DNA of 64,000 bases from Brassica napus (GCF_020379485.1 NC_063452.1:57619338-57683337), one strand, 5' to 3'; positions 1 through 12,217 are shown, counted from the first letter of the stretch. Notes: a model not told the origin generated them from the letters alone. Numbers and translations: made by a program.

Positions 1-1274
1 CCCAAGTTTTTACCCGGTCGTAGGCTCGCTCGCAACTTCATAATCATAACTTGAAAACAAAAGTAAAGCATAAGTGCGCAAGTTGTAGTAGATATGAATA
101 TGATGCGCGTGATATTGTGAATATACCTTTAATTTTTTTGTTTTCCAAACTAATGCAGTAAATGAAAGCAACGTATCATATCATTTTCTGGTTGTTTTCA
201 GAAGCAGCAGAAAAACATCTACTACCTTAAAATGGGTTTTCACGTGTCGATTTCTTATTGGATATGACTATTCTTCATTTATAAATTAAGTTTAAACCAT
301 CAAGTAACAACAAATGACAGTAAATTTGTAAACATATTTTCCTAGCTAGTATCTCTTTATACATACGTATTTAGTCACCACGTAAGAGTGTAACTTCAAT
401 TTATATACACACATATATTATACATGCATCGACCACGAGTATGTATAAACTATACCAATTTTCTTAACATATATTAAAAACTTGACTCATAGATGTGATA
501 ATCGACCTTTAGGCCGCATGTGTTTAGTTACGAGTCAAACATCATAAGTGATACGTTTTCTAAAAAGGTTGTTTCATCACATTTAACAAAACATAAACTA
601 TTTGTTATTATGATATAAACATAGAGTTCTTAAGAAAACATATGTTTAGATATTTTTGTATAATGTCAGGCATATACACCTAAAATAGTAGACAGCATAC
701 ATATATGCATATAGACATGAATTCTACCTGAAGAGAAGCACACATAGATTTTTTTCTAAATTAAATAAACTTACAACTCCAAAATATTCCCTACAAGTTA
801 AAAATTACCAATTAATATGGTAATAAATTGATAGGGATGGTAAAAACTAAAAACTGAACAAAGTAAACCACGCGCCTACAGAGAGCGAGTGGGATATAGC
901 AAGAGAGATGGCTTGAAATGAAAACACACCAAACCCTAACCTCAGCTTCACAAGTTTCTTATCTTCTACTCCCACTAGATTCTATTCTACAAAAGAAACT
1001 TCAATTAGGCTCACAACCACCTCCACACACTTCCAAGAACAAAGAACCCTGAACTCAAAAGTTTCTTTCTTCTTCTTCTACCTTACAGTTTCTTGTTCTT
1101 GAAAATTAGGGTTAGTTTTCTTTTTTTCCCTTAAATCTATTCTCTAGACCTTAAAGATCAGATCTTTACTCAGAAAAAGAGATACCCGACTCATGTTTTT
1201 GTGTGTCTGAACATAGATAAGACATCACATATCGATATATATATTTGTGTGTGTAAAAGAGGAAACAAAAAAAA
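1..1274 (+). promoter_or_regulatory. Upstream region and 5' leader of SEP1
   Basis: No gene is visible here. The DNA is AT-rich to about 890. From about 900 it becomes a pyrimidine-rich leader (for example the CT tract near 1059-1081) that runs to the SEP1 ATG at 1275. This is the expected position of the SEP1 promoter and 5' UTR. I did not find a perfect CArG box; CTAAAAAGG near 559 is only a weak match. Promoter limits are inferred from position. Confidence 0.5.
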
Positions 1275-3646
1275 ATGGGAAGGGGCAGAGTAGAGCTGAA
1301 GAGAATAGAGAACAAAATCAACAGGCAGGTAACGTTTGCAAAACGTAGGAACGGTCTGTTGAAGAAAGCTTACGAGTTGTCTATTCTTTGCGATGCTGAG
1401 GTGGCTCTCATCATCTTCTCCAACCGTGGCAAGCTCTATGAGTTTTGCAGCTCCTCAAAGTAATATAAATCTCTCTCTCTCTCTCTTCAACTTTTTTTAT
1501 TTTCGGTTTTTGATAGATCTGAGCATAGATCTTTGTCTGATCGAACTTGTTTGTTTGGATAGAGATCACACGATCTTGATGTCTATGAAAGTGTTGAGCT
1601 TTATTAGATTTCTTGATTCGTATTATTATGACATCTTGAAATTTAAGATCTGATCTCTTTTTTTTTGTTATATTAAATACAAATATTAATTAGCTCATGA
1701 GAAGAGTTTGCAATCAATTTATGTTTTATATAAATATACATATATATATATATGTGTGTGTGTGATTAGAAACTTAAAAGTTGGAAACACAGATTTCTAT
1801 GGAAATAAGGATCCAACGTAGAATGATAATATATGGTTCCATGCATTAACTGGCTGTCATTAGTTCATACTTTATGGTGGTTAAAACTTAAAACGTGTGT
1901 GTATCTATGAAAGTTCTTTTCTTAAAAAAATTGTTTTCTTTCGTTTTGTGTGTATATGTTTTATATGTTAAAATGGTCTAATTACATTAAGGGATAACAA
2001 ATATATAATTGTCGAAATTATTATTTCCATGTGTGGATCGCAGAACTCAAAAGAAGAAAAAAAATCCATGTTAATTAGTACATATGAGAATAATCTTTAA
2101 ATTTGATAGGAAAAATCTTGATTAAAAAGTTAAGAGCTCAAAGTATGTGGATATTATAGAGACAAGCTAGCTAACGTGTCTGATTATTGATGATGAGTTG
2201 GGTTTGTGTCATATTCTGTCAAGTATATGATCTTCTTCTTGGTTTATATATTTTTATTGATTAAAAATCCATATAGTATTTATAAATCCAAATAAAATAT
2301 GCAAATCCGGAGGTTTTTCTTATGATTTGAATCTTTGTATTTTTAACTAAAAAATCCAAACAAATCCATTATAAAATCAAATATATTAGTAAATCCGTAC
2401 GATTGAATAACACTTGATTTGATACAAAATTTATGTATCATTAAACCAATAACACATGATTTTAATACAGATTTAAAAATCATAGAACCAATAACACTAG
2501 ATTTAATTCGGATTTTCAAATCCATTAAAATACAACAACCAATAACCACTATTTGATTACAAAATTCTTATCCTCTTAATTAACTTGTGTGGTTTTCGTT
2601 TCAGCATGATCAAGACACTGGAACGGTACCAGAAATGCAGTTATGGTTCTATTGAAGTCAACAACAAACCTGCCAAAGAACTTGAGGTGTGCTCTTTATA
2701 TTTATTTAGGTGTTTATATCATATCATTTCAACAAAGATCCTTATGTTTTTCCTTGGGAGTTTCAGAATAGCTACAGAGAGTATCTGAAGCTTAAGGGAA
2801 GGTATGAGAGCCTTCAGCGCCAACAAAGGTAGAGATCTCTCTCTCTCTATCTATCTTTATATACACACATGTCATTCATATTAGTGTATTTGTGTTGGTG
2901 CAAGGAATCTTCTTGGGGAGGATTTAGGACCTCTCAACTCAAAGGAACTAGAGCAGCTTGAGCGTCAACTAGATGGATCTCTCAAGCAAGTTCGCTCCAT
3001 CAAGGTCATATCCATAAAGCTATTTATAGACATTGAATGATTCAAATGAGATTTGTGTAGTGAAATTAATGTTTTTTTTTTGTTTCATTATGACTACTAT
3101 TGCAGACACAGTACATGCTTGACCAGCTCTCTGATCTTCAAAGCAAAGAGCAAATGTTGCTTGAAACCAATAGAGCTTTGGCAATAAAGGTAAATGCATT
3201 TTGATGAATTAGATCCTGTTACTGGTATCAATATATTTCACAGCCTTTGAAGTTATTAACATTTTGGTGTAAAAAATGTAATTAGCTGGATGATATGATT
3301 GGTGTGAGAAGTCATCATATGGGAGGGGGAGGAGGAGGAGGATGGGAAGGCAATGAACAGAATGTTTCGTACGAGCATCATCACCAAGCTCAGCCGCAAG
3401 GACTATTCCAGCCTCTTGAATGCAATCCTACTCTGCAGATAGGGTAAATGCATGCTTGTCTACTTCGCTTGTCTTTGTTTGAGATTCTTTAGTTTTTTGG
3501 TATTAAGAGGACCATATAATTTACGTTGGTGGTATGATGATGATGATAACAGGTATGACAATCCAGTAGGCTCGGAGCAGATAACTGCAACAACACAAGC
3601 TCAGGCGCAGCCAGGAAACGGTTACATCCCAGGCTGGATGCTCTGA
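1275..3646 (+). CDS. SEP1: SEPALLATA1-type MADS-box transcription factor
   Basis: MIKC-type MADS-domain protein of the AGL2/SEPALLATA clade. In Arabidopsis these proteins form tetramers with class A, B and C factors in the nucleus and specify floral organs. Seven exons are readable: 1275-1459, 2605-2686, 2767-2828, 2905-3004, 3106-3189, 3286-3443, 3553-3646, giving 254 aa. Exon 1 encodes the MADS domain ([20 protein letters not shown] at the start). Then come the I region, the K-box (about residues 90-170) and a C-terminal region with a Gly-rich stretch and the SEP end motif [10 protein letters not shown]. Intron 1 is 1.1 kb, typical for the group. Exon 5 is 84 nt and holds two 42-nt blocks that many SEP/AGL genes split with an intron. 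SEP1 is preferred over SEP2 because the following genes match the AT5G15xxx order. All splice sites are GT-AG and the gene looks intact. Confidence 0.95.
1460..2604 (+). other. SEP1 intron 1 with degenerate internal repeats
   Basis: Long first intron between the MADS exon and the I-region exon. It holds a TA/TG microsatellite near 1735-1765. At about 2390-2560 there are three degenerate copies of a unit containing 'ccaataacac' followed by a 'gatttnat' word, spaced roughly 60-65 bp apart. In this gene clade the first intron often carries regulatory sites; nothing specific can be assigned here. Confidence 0.5.
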
Positions 3647-4222
3647 GTGTCACATTCTGAGAGTCAATGTGATCAACCTCACCAAACAAAAGATCTGTTT
3701 TAAATAATAATAGTAGTATAGAACACAAGACTTGAATTTATATATATATATAAGTGGCTATGTATAATGTCCTAAGGATCTGCAGGACCTAAGTGTCTTT
3801 TGGGAAACCTTGCTACATTTAAGGATTGAAAATGTGTGGAACTTGTTTTACCATTAGACTTGGTTAATTATTTAAGTACTGCACCAATCTAATGACAAAC
3901 ATTGTGGAGTACCAAATTATAAACCATCACATATTAATAAAAGGGTTCATACAAGATGATGTAACAAGTTTAATGCTTCCTTGGACAGAACATCAGATTC
4001 CTGAGTCTTTTCTTTTGTTGTTGTTGTTGTGAGTGTTTCCTCAGAACTCAATAATCTAACTCTGCTGAGCTTACATGTCTTCATTTTTCCGTCAATATAT
4101 ATATATACACACAAAATGTTGTTAAGAAACAGTAATTTACAGATAAAAGCAATTTTGCACATCTCTATGTTGCCTTGTTGATCTCCCCCTTTTTCAGTTT
4201 AGACAGGATCAGTGATGATCAG
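3647..4222. other. Convergent 3' regions of SEP1 and the RING gene
   Basis: No coding region seen. The two genes face each other and this 576-bp stretch should hold both 3' UTRs. An AATAAA-like word (ttaataaaa) lies near 3934. Confidence 0.5.
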
Positions 4223-5175
4223 TCAGGGTGTTTCGTTGAACTCCATCACCTGACAATGAGACAAATGCAATGTTCTGAGTAAACAATGCAAATGTTCTCT
4301 AAGTTTCATGAACAATGATTATATCTCTATTACCTTCCCACAAACAGGGCAGTCCTCGCTTCTCTCCATCCACTCATAAATGCAACCAAGGTGGAAATGG
4401 TGAGAACACTTTGTAACAATCTTCGGGTTCTCTGATGTGTACTCTGCACAAAAAAAAAGATCTGATACTTAGCTTCTCTTCAACTGCATTTACTGAAGAA
4501 GAAGAAGAAGAAAATGAATACCTTCAAGACACGTTGGACAAACATCTTCATCATCAGACATCACATAAACGCCATCATTACCACCAGCATCCATAGTCTT
4601 TGACTTGAGAATCCTCCGAGTGGATTTAGAGAAGTCATCTTTAGAATCTTCACCAGAGACCATAAGCTTATTACTAGCCCATTTGCTTCCTTCTACAGAG
4701 AAAGACTCAGAGTCCACATCAGCAGCATCATGACTTCTCAAGGGCTCAGCCTCGTCACGCGAATGACTTGTGCCCTTATCGCGCCGTGAGACAAGCCGTG
4801 AACGGAAGAAGCCTGGATCAGCATCGTAAGGCAGAGGCCTTGGAGTAGAGTGGAAGGTGTTAGACATAAAGTTATCATAGGAAGAAGAGGAAGTTATGGA
4901 TACAGTGGTGGTGGTAGTAGCTTGTAAGGAGGATGGGAGAGAGCGGGTTGTTTCGTTTCTTCTGAACAAAGTGATATACTGCCAGGAGAAAGAGATCAAA
5001 ATATTCAGAGGTCAACTTTAAAAACTAGTAGTTGTGAAAAAAAGAGAAACATTACCAGGTTAAGTAAGCTGTTAACAAGACATCTCGGGCACGGGCTGTT
5101 TCTATTAATAGAACTACTTGGGTTCGTGTAATCCTCATAGTCTTCGACACGGAAGCAAGAAGAAACACATCCCAT
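4223..5175 (-). CDS. RING-H2 finger protein (AT5G15790-like)
   Basis: Probable E3 ubiquitin ligase of a small plant RING/U-box family. Four exons on the minus strand: 5175-5056, 4978-4522, 4443-4334, 4249-4223, giving 237 aa. The start MGCVSSCFRVEDYEDYTNP is the family start; the Gly-2 and Cys residues make lipid anchoring possible. A Ser-rich middle part with STPRPLPYDADP follows. Near the C-terminus DVCPTCLEEYTSENPKIVTK opens the RING, which continues KCSHHFHLGC and ENDS-type CPVCGK: eight metal ligands in C3H2C3 order. The protein ends VMEFNETP. All splice junctions are GT-AG and keep frame. Substrate and pathway are unknown. It corresponds in position to AT5G15790, next to SEP1. Confidence 0.88.
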
Positions 5176-6060
5176 TTTTTTTCTCTCTTCTTTCTTGAAA
5201 TGTTGGTTCCAATATGTTTCTTCAACTCAAGAACTTGGAGGCAAATTGCTTTGAAACTCACCCACAACACTGAGTTTTACTAAAATCATAAAGTTTGAAA
5301 CTTTTAGTAAAGCTCCTTAAACTTAAGCAAATTGCTTTGAAATTAACAACACGGAGGCTTGTACACGTCTCCAACGGTTTCTGCTTCGTTCACAAAAAAA
5401 GGATGTATCCGTTGATAAATTAGCAAAAACTGGGGAGTGATTCAACAAAATTGACAATAGAGATATTCCCTGCAAGAGACATAAAACATTCACCTAACTC
5501 AGCAGCAACATAAAGGTTGTTCCTTTGGACAAAGAAAAAAATAGAAAAGTCGAGGCTTTGCATTAAGCAAATTAAACAGTCGAAAGTTGAAATCTCTAAT
5601 TTAGGTAAATCCCTAACAAACTCAATAAAACAGAGAAACATATATTATAAAAAATAACCCACTTAAAGTTAAACAAAATCGTTGACTGATCAGGATCGAT
5701 CAGAGCTCATTATCCTCAGAAGAACATATATATTTTTTTTTTTTAAACAGAGGAATGGGAACGAAGACTATACCTTTAACGAAGAACTAAATTGGGTTTT
5801 CGAATCCGATCGGCCTAGACGGAAAAAAAAAGAGAGAAAGAGATGGAGACAAAGAACCGACCAGAGGAGAGGACCCAGGACCGCCGGTGAAATTCCAATT
5901 TTGAAACAAAACCAAAAAAAAAAAATAAAGTTAGAAGCACAATAATAAGCTTTATTAGAGGAATTTCCTCAGTTTTTATATTTTAAAAAAAGGAAACAAT
6001 TCGTCAGCGAGAAGAAGGATTGAAGAAAAAGTGAGAAGGGGAGTGTGATGAAGTTGGTGG
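5176..6060 (-). promoter_or_regulatory. Upstream region/leader of the RING gene
   Basis: No independent gene is supported. Short open frames on both strands look like chance. The purine-rich plus strand at 5820-5950 (pyrimidine-rich on the gene's own strand) resembles a 5' leader, so transcription probably begins near 5,950-6,050 and the leader may contain an intron. This is inference. Confidence 0.4.
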
Positions 6061-7620
6061 GAAGGTGGGTGGGCCTTCTTGCTGGCTGCCATTAGAGTGT
6101 GAAGTCTTTAGTTATTAAAACAATAATTACAATATGGTTTTTCTTTTCAGAGCAAAGTTAATTGAAAAATGCCAAAAAAGACTTCTAAATAAGTTGCAAT
6201 TATTTTTGGTTGTAAGTGCATAATTGTAGATTTTTTTGCATTTTTCCAAATACTTGCATGTATATGTTCTATAAACACTTGGGTGTGACGCTATGATATA
6301 ATAGTGTTAATTATATATTCTATAAACAGCTGTGTAATAGTGCTGCTACTAAGCAAATTATTGTTATTCTTTCCACATCAAGGTTGAACACACGACTTTT
6401 TTTATCTCTACCCATTTTAATCTTTCTTTTGTAATTTAATACATTAGCTTTCACTGGTGATTTAGAAAATAGTGGTGTAGTACATTTCTTTTAGAAATGT
6501 ATACAACAAGATTCGAAGGCAGAGAAATCATCACGGGCTATGTTCAACAAATAGTTGGGCTTTTTAGTCAATCAGCCCACATCAAAGAATGGGTAAGACA
6601 TCAAACATTCAACTATGTTTTTGTTGAATTCAATCTTTAAGAATTTACTGCATCCGTTTCGTATTAATTGTCGTTTTAGAGAATTTTTTTCGTTACAAAA
6701 TAAGTGTCGTTTTCGATTTTCAATGCAAAATTTATTTTTCTATTGGTTGAAATATGGTTAGGTGTATAGGTAATAGTGTTTTTTTTATAGGAAATGTACA
6801 AAATTAATTGTTTTCTTAATCTATGTGCCGAAACCTAAAACGACACTTATAATAAAACAGAGGGAGTAAATTACAAATTTTCTGAACTATTTTTACTTTA
6901 ACATGTGAATTGATTAAAGGATCCCTTATTGTGAATTTTTGTCAACCTTTTCATAGATTTTACACAATCCTGTGGTCGATCTATAATCCGTTTCAGTGCC
7001 TTTGTTTATTCTCGTGAATGTCTGATGATTTAGCATATACGGCGTCCTGTGGAAAACAATCTGATGTAAAAATAAAAAAAAGGTAAAAATAAAATTCCAG
7101 AAGAACATTCACATTCTTTGATATTTTTTTAAAAAAATTTCTCTTTATCAAGAATGATTATTTATATACACACAAGAAGACAGTAGTAAGAATTGGGTAT
7201 ACTATATGGTTTGTGTGGACATCCTTTGTGTCTCGTGAATCGACAGAGACTCTCCAACTGTATTCACTTCCCCATTCTCATTCCCATAATGCTTCACTTT
7301 CATAAATTCCAGTTCTTGTTTCCGTTGTTAAAGAAAAGAAAAAACTACAGTTACTCAAGTCTAGTTATCACACTAGTCTCATTGGTTACATCTATATTTC
7401 ACGAAATCTAAAAAAACATGTATAAATCAAATCATATGCGAAAAATCCTACTCTTCTAAGAATGCTTTTGTTAATATGTATTTGTAGGTACGTGTAACTT
7501 TAACAAAACTACAAGCATATTGCATCTACTTTGTAATTTTGGAATATTGCTTCGATATATTCAAATCTGCTTGTTAGACTGTCACTGATATGGTAAGATT
7601 GTACTCTTCCACTTTTAACC
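6061..7620. other. Intergenic region with one MITE
   Basis: AT-rich spacer without a supported gene. Apart from the Stowaway-like MITE at 6648-6866 I see nothing in it. Confidence 0.5.
6648..6866. mobile_element. Stowaway-like MITE (Tc1/mariner type)
   Basis: A 219-bp element bounded by TA dinucleotides (6646-6647, 6867-6868). The left end reads CTGCATCCGTTTCGTATTAA. The right end in reverse complement reads CTCCCTCTGTTTTATTATAA. Both continue into the shared word GTCGTTTTAG. TIRs starting with CTCCCTC and a TA target are typical of Stowaway-class elements. No ORF. Confidence 0.75.
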
Positions 7621-7624
7621 AAGT

Positions 7625-7848
7625 TTTAGTGGTATAGGAGCTCCAGCTGGAGTGACCGCCCCTGGGTTCGAGCCTTAGCCACTGCGGAATTTACATGTGG
7701 GCTACAGCACCCGAGACCGAAGACCGTTACACGGTGAGCCACATGGTGACGCCCTGGCAGCGTCCATGCTCACTTCGGTCTCTAGTCTGAACCACTTCGG
7801 TGGGTTCAGGATACTCGGTTAGCAAAAAAAAAAAAAAAAAAAAAAAAA
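7625..7848 (+). mobile_element. tRNA-derived SINE with poly(A) tail
   Basis: Locally GC-rich sequence with an RNA polymerase III internal promoter. The A-box-like TGGTATAGGAG is at about 7630-7640 and the B box GGTTCGAGCC at 7665-7674. A tRNA-unrelated body follows, then a pure A tract (7824-7848). The spacing and tail fit a plant SINE. I could not define target-site duplications with certainty, so the 5' limit is approximate. Confidence 0.8.
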
Positions 7849-8362
7849 GATTCTTGTTTTCTTGATAGCATTATGAAACAAAATATAAACAGATCATAAC
7901 ATGTATCTTGGTAGTTTGCATTAGAGTTATTCTTGTGTAATCATCTAGATCCAAGCTTGCTAAAATGCATAATGCTTGCTATTAATAAAAAGGAATTAAA
8001 CTAAGAATATTTTCTTCGTACTACCATGATCTGTATTTATATCTTTAGGAAAATTATATTTCATTAAAGATAATAACGTGGGGAAGATATTACCATGCAA
8101 GGATCAATCTAATCGACACGCGAACGTGAATCCAAATATTGTTTGTTGTCTTTTTCTCACCTCTTACTATTTTCTTACAATAATTTAAGCTTTTAGAGCT
8201 GTGGAAAGATAAGAAATATTAGTCACAGGACACTATAGTAGCTTTGTAGTTTGGAAGCTAGACTTGTATTTTTCCCATGATTCACATTAACAAAACGAAG
8301 AGATAAGCTTTTGCTACAATCTCATCTTTTTTTGTGGCTCACTCATCTTTACACAACAACTC
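7849..8362 (+). other. Upstream region of the Ole e 1/extensin gene
   Basis: AT-rich spacer downstream of the SINE. No gene is seen. It leads into the TATA box at 8363. Confidence 0.4.
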
Positions 8363-8370
8363 TATATAAA
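8363..8370 (+). promoter_or_regulatory. TATA box of the Ole e 1/extensin gene
   Basis: TATATAAA lies 73 bp before the ATG at 8436. A start site about 30 bp downstream would leave a 5' UTR of roughly 40 nt. Confidence 0.6.
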
Positions 8371-8435
8371 TCCCTCACTCCTCGATTACCCTCTGTTTCA
8401 TAATAAAGAGATAGAGAGAGACTTATTCGATAACT

Positions 8436-9611
8436 ATGGAGATAACAACGACCTTCACGGTTTGGTTTACTCTTACCATTTTCTTAGGAATCTCTATCAA
8501 TGGAGGTTTGTCTCAAGGACAGCAACATCTTGTGAAGAAGACACGTTCTTCTGCGGTTGTAGTAGGAACTGTCTACTGCGACACTTGTTTCAACGGTGCC
8601 TTTTCGAAATCACACAACCACTTGATCCCAGGTTTGTTTTTTCATTTCATTTCTTGATTGTGTTTCACCGGTTCTTGTTTAAGATATCGATCGGCTAAAG
8701 TCAGTTTGTTTGATCTTGTTGCAGGTGCTGTAGTTGCAGTGGAATGTATTGACGAGAACTCTAAACCGAGTTTCAGACAAGAGGTGAAAACAGACGAGCA
8801 CGGCCAATTCAAAGCAAAGCTACCCTTCACTGTGAGCAAACATGTGAAGAATATCAAGAGATGCTCTGTGAAGCTGCTAAGTAGCTCACAGCCTTATTGT
8901 TCTATAGCTGCTTCGGCGACTTCCGCTTCTCTCAAACGTCTTAAATCGACCAAACACGGGGAGAACACTAGGGTTTTCTCTGCAGGGTTCTTCACTTTCA
9001 AACCGGAGAATCAACCAGAGATATGCAGCCAGAAACCGATAAATCTCCGTGGATCCAAGCCTCTACTACCGGATCCAGCTTTCCCTCCACCGATCCAAGA
9101 CCCGGTTCCAAACAATCCTTCCCCTCTCCCAAACCTCCCAATCGTTCCTCCACTCCCTGACTTGCCTCTTCCTCAACTTCCTCCTCTTCTTCCTCCAGGA
9201 CCACCACAGAAACAAGCTTCCTTGCATAACAAGAAAGAAGGTTCCTTGGATGACAAGAAAACGGAAGTACTAAAACCTGATTTCTTCTTTCCTCCAAACC
9301 CGGTCACGCCTCTCCTCCCTCCCACCCCGCTTAACCCGCCTCTCCTCCCTCCCAACCCGCTAAACCCGCCAGGTCTCATCCCTCCAAACCCTCTCATTCC
9401 TTCTCCACCAACTCTTCCTCTCCCACCTCTACCGTTTCAACCGCCTCCTTCCGGGTTAATCCCTCCTCTTCCGCCAATTCCTACTCTTCCACCTGTTCCT
9501 GTCATAACTCCCCCTTCACCACCGCCACGTACTTTCCCTATTCCTCTCCCTCCCATCTTTCCGGGAATCCCTCCGGCTTCATCTTCCTTCTCTGGTCACC
9601 ATCAGCCCTAG
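8436..9611 (+). CDS. Pollen Ole e 1 domain / extensin-like cell wall protein
   Basis: Secreted proline-rich protein like AT5G15780. Two exons, 8436-8631 and 8725-9611, give 360 aa; the splice is in phase (HLIPG / AVVAVEC). Residues 1 to about 27 are a hydrophobic signal peptide ending near GGLSQGQ. An Ole e 1 (pollen_Ole_e_I) domain follows, with VVVGTVYCDTC near its start, conserved cysteines and AVVAVECIDEN, spanning about residues 40-135. From about residue 155 the chain is very rich in proline (PPLLPP, NPLNPP, PPLPPIP), as expected for a structural wall protein. A charged break (HNKKEGSLDDKK) divides the proline tract. Open frames on the other strand here are composition artefacts of that tract. 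Exact role unknown. Confidence 0.92.
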
Positions 9612-10182
9612 ATTTAAAAGTCCCTTTCTCCACACATTTCCAATTATGTATTCTATATATGTATCATCTCCGTTTTCTTTCCTCGGGATCTTCACTTGTT
9701 GGCTTGTTGTAATTTCAATCTCTATAATATTACGAAGGAGTTTCATTTTCTGGTTTCTATTCCTTGTCTAATTCTCAGCTACATCAAATAACAACAACAA
9801 CAACAACAACAAAAAACTTTAATAATTACATCAAAAGTAGATTTGAAACAGACTAGTTTGGCTTGATTAAGAGATTAGGCAACTTGTGTAACTATCATAA
9901 AACTTGAATAGCTTTACAGACTTGCTACTTTTTGTACTTTATTTGCGTGTGTGTGTGTTATTAGTTTAATTCCAATGAAGTGTATCAATAATTCAATCTG
10001 ATCAAAATCTCAAGTGGACTAGATTGGCTCAATTAAGAGATCAGGCAACTTTTATAATTAATATAAAGTTTGGATACTAACTCCGAATTATAACTTTCTT
10101 TGTGGGTCGTTATTAGTTTCAGTTCCAACGAAGTGAATCTGATCAGAACTCAAAAGTCAAAACTCTTCTGATTAGATCTGCA
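9612..10182. other. Spacer between the extensin-like gene and GNA1
   Basis: Holds the 3' UTR of the upstream gene and the GNA1 promoter. A short CAA repeat lies near 9790-9811. A related phrase, 'ggctt/cgattaagagat(t/c)aggcaactt', appears at about 9859 and again near 10024, suggesting an old local duplication of about 165 bp. No gene. Confidence 0.45.
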
Positions 10183-10665
10183 ATGGCGGAAGCTTCTAAC
10201 TCCGACACCGGCAAAGAGAGTCCGACATTCAAAATCCGAAGACTGGAGATCTCCGACAAGAGAAAAGGATACATGGAGCTTCTCGGTCAACTCACCGTCA
10301 CGGGATCACTCACCGACGAAGAATTCGATCGGCGGTTCCAAGAGATCAGCTCGTACGGAGACGACCACTTGATCTGCGTGATCGAAGACGAGTCCTCCGG
10401 CAAAATCGCGGCGACGGGGAGCGTGGTGATAGAGAAGAAGTTCCTGAGGAGCTGCGGGAAAGTCGGGCACATCGAGGACGTCGTCGTGGACTCTGAGTTT
10501 CGCGGGAAGCATCTTGGGAAGAGAGTGGTGGAGTTTCTGACGGATCATAGCAGAGAGATGGGTTGCTACAAGGTGATTCTTGATTGTAGCGTGGAGAAGA
10601 AAGTGTTTTATGAGAAGTGTGGGATGTTCAATAGAGGGATTCAGATGTCTAAGTACTTCGATTGA
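10183..10665 (+). CDS. GNA1: Glucosamine-6-phosphate N-acetyltransferase
   Basis: GNAT-family enzyme that transfers acetyl from acetyl-CoA to glucosamine-6-phosphate, an early step to UDP-GlcNAc for N-glycans, GPI anchors and O-GlcNAc. Single exon, 160 aa, near the usual length for plant GNA1. The GNAT core is visible: ITSYGDDHLICVIEDE-type beta strands, then HIEDVVVDSEFRGKHLGKR, where VVVDSEFRGKHLGKR is the acetyl-CoA pyrophosphate loop (R-G-K-x-L-G-K). It ends with the C-terminal fold YKVILDC...FYEKCGM...MSKYFD. The first ATG of the frame at 10183 is the start. Position corresponds to AT5G15770. No lesions seen. Confidence 0.95.
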   Translation: MAEASNSDTGKESPTFKIRRLEISDKRKGYMELLGQLTVTGSLTDEEFDRRFQEISSYGDDHLICVIEDESSGKIAATGSVVIEKKFLRSCGKVGHIEDVVVDSEFRGKHLGKRVVEFLTDHSREMGCYKVILDCSVEKKVFYEKCGMFNRGIQMSKYFD

Positions 10666-10789
10666 TTGAAACTCTCTTCTTGTTTTTTGCCTTGTCTTTA
10701 TATCAAAGTCTGTGTCTTTAATGTGATAACACTTTGATAAACACACAAAATAAGATAAAAGGTTTGGACTTTGAGAAGTGGGATTGTGA

Positions 10790-11650
10790 TTATGACAACA
10801 AGTCTCCGCCGCTTGATTGCCAGAGATTGATGATGTCTGTAGCTTGGTTGAGGAGGAAGACGCGGTGAAGCTCGGAGATCCAAGGCTTGCTTTCTAATAA
10901 AGTTTTGAGCTCTTCCCAAGCGTCTTTCCTAGGCCAGAAGTAGTAGGGACTGAGTGGGATTGTTCCGAAGCCTGGTACGGTCTGGTCTAGTGCGACACCT
11001 ATGTCCTTTTGCATCCACACGAACTTTAGTACCACTCTTGGTTTGTCCAGGGGTTTCACCACCACACGCAGCTTCTTCTGAAATTGAGACAGTAAAACTC
11101 TAGTTTGAGTGCACGTATAATAAGAAGAAAACAATGAAGCAACATTTTATCTATGTAATTTGTTACATATGTAGCTTATGGTGATTTGTTATGTTCAGAG
11201 ATGAGCCTCAAAGGAACAAACTTTACGCGACTGTTTGTTAAAAGAATCTCATGGGAACAAAGGATTATAATGATAAAAGGAGAATGATAATATATATAAG
11301 ATCCGGTTGGTTCAAAGGTGAAACCTTTTTCTCTCACACACTGAAACTTTGTCTAACTAAGCTAAAACCCCAATTTTTGGTTCCGAGAAAATAGTGTGAC
11401 GATGACTGACCTTTCCAAGGGACAGAGAGTCAGATTCTGGCGGTTCGTGAGAGGAAGATGCGAATATTCCGGATACTCTGGCCGGAATTTGACCTGGAAT
11501 CGAAGTAGAGCACGAAATCGACGGCTGAGAAGAGGGTTTGAGCTTCGCTGGTGGCGAGATATGAGCTATGGGTTTTAAAGAGAGTTTCTGAGAAGCTGAA
11601 GGAGCTATTCTGATCCCCAAAGATGCATTATGATTCAAATGAGCCGCCAT
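10790..11650 (-). CDS. PSRP3: Plastid-specific 30S ribosomal protein 3 (Ycf65 family)
   Basis: Nuclear-encoded chloroplast small-subunit ribosomal protein (PSRP-3/Ycf65 family), acting in plastid translation. Two exons on the minus strand, 11650-11411 and 11077-10790, give 175 aa. The first roughly 70-80 residues are Ser/Pro-rich and poor in acidic residues, as in a transit peptide. Exon 2 carries the conserved Ycf65 core: [40 protein letters not shown], then [14 protein letters not shown]. The start [12 protein letters not shown] is chosen over an upstream in-frame ATG because it gives a normal transit peptide. Tail-to-tail with GNA1, about 125 bp apart. Matches AT5G15760 by position. Confidence 0.92.
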
Positions 11651-12217
11651 TTCTGCTGCGAAGTTCGAAGCGAACGAGAGAGGCGGTGAGAGGATGAAGA
11701 GGTTTAACAAAGTTTCAGGTTGAACCGGTTAAGTTATGGTCGGGTCGGACCAAAAACGAGTTCGTCGGTTATGTAAATATCATGATTTTAAAATGGGTTT
11801 TAATTGCGATTAGAAAATAGGTTCACCAGTTTCTGTTATTTTAACAAAGTTTTATTTTTTAACGTCTGATTAGTTATGCTACTACAACAATGAGAAATAT
11901 TACATAGACGATTCTATACCCGATAATTCTACCATCATATGAGAATGTATGTATGACTGCATCACTCCGAACCGTCCTGTAAGATCCATGTTCGATGATA
12001 CGCCCTACAGCATGCTGAAGACCTCTTGTAACCTTTTTTTTCCATAATCTGCATAATTTACGTTTTCTGGGGTTTGAAACCTAAACCTCTTAGTGTAGAA
12101 TCATTAATGAAATCTTAATCAAACCAATGAAACTAGGGGCTTCCACAACAAAGTTATATTAGAAATAAAAATTCTGTGAGACTCAAATGTTTTTCTTTTA
12201 AAACTTTCTCTCATAAA
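11651..12217. other. Upstream region of PSRP3 and spacer
   Basis: No gene seen; AT-rich promoter-side DNA of PSRP3 that ends at the Helitron starting at 12218. Confidence 0.45.

Noticed and set aside
8998..9397. Minus-strand open frames across the extensin-like gene
   Set aside because: They mirror the proline-rich coding strand (Gly/Glu-rich antisense) and have no independent start, splice or homology support.
10306..10746. 146-codon minus-strand frame over GNA1
   Set aside because: It is a shadow of the GNA1 coding sequence.
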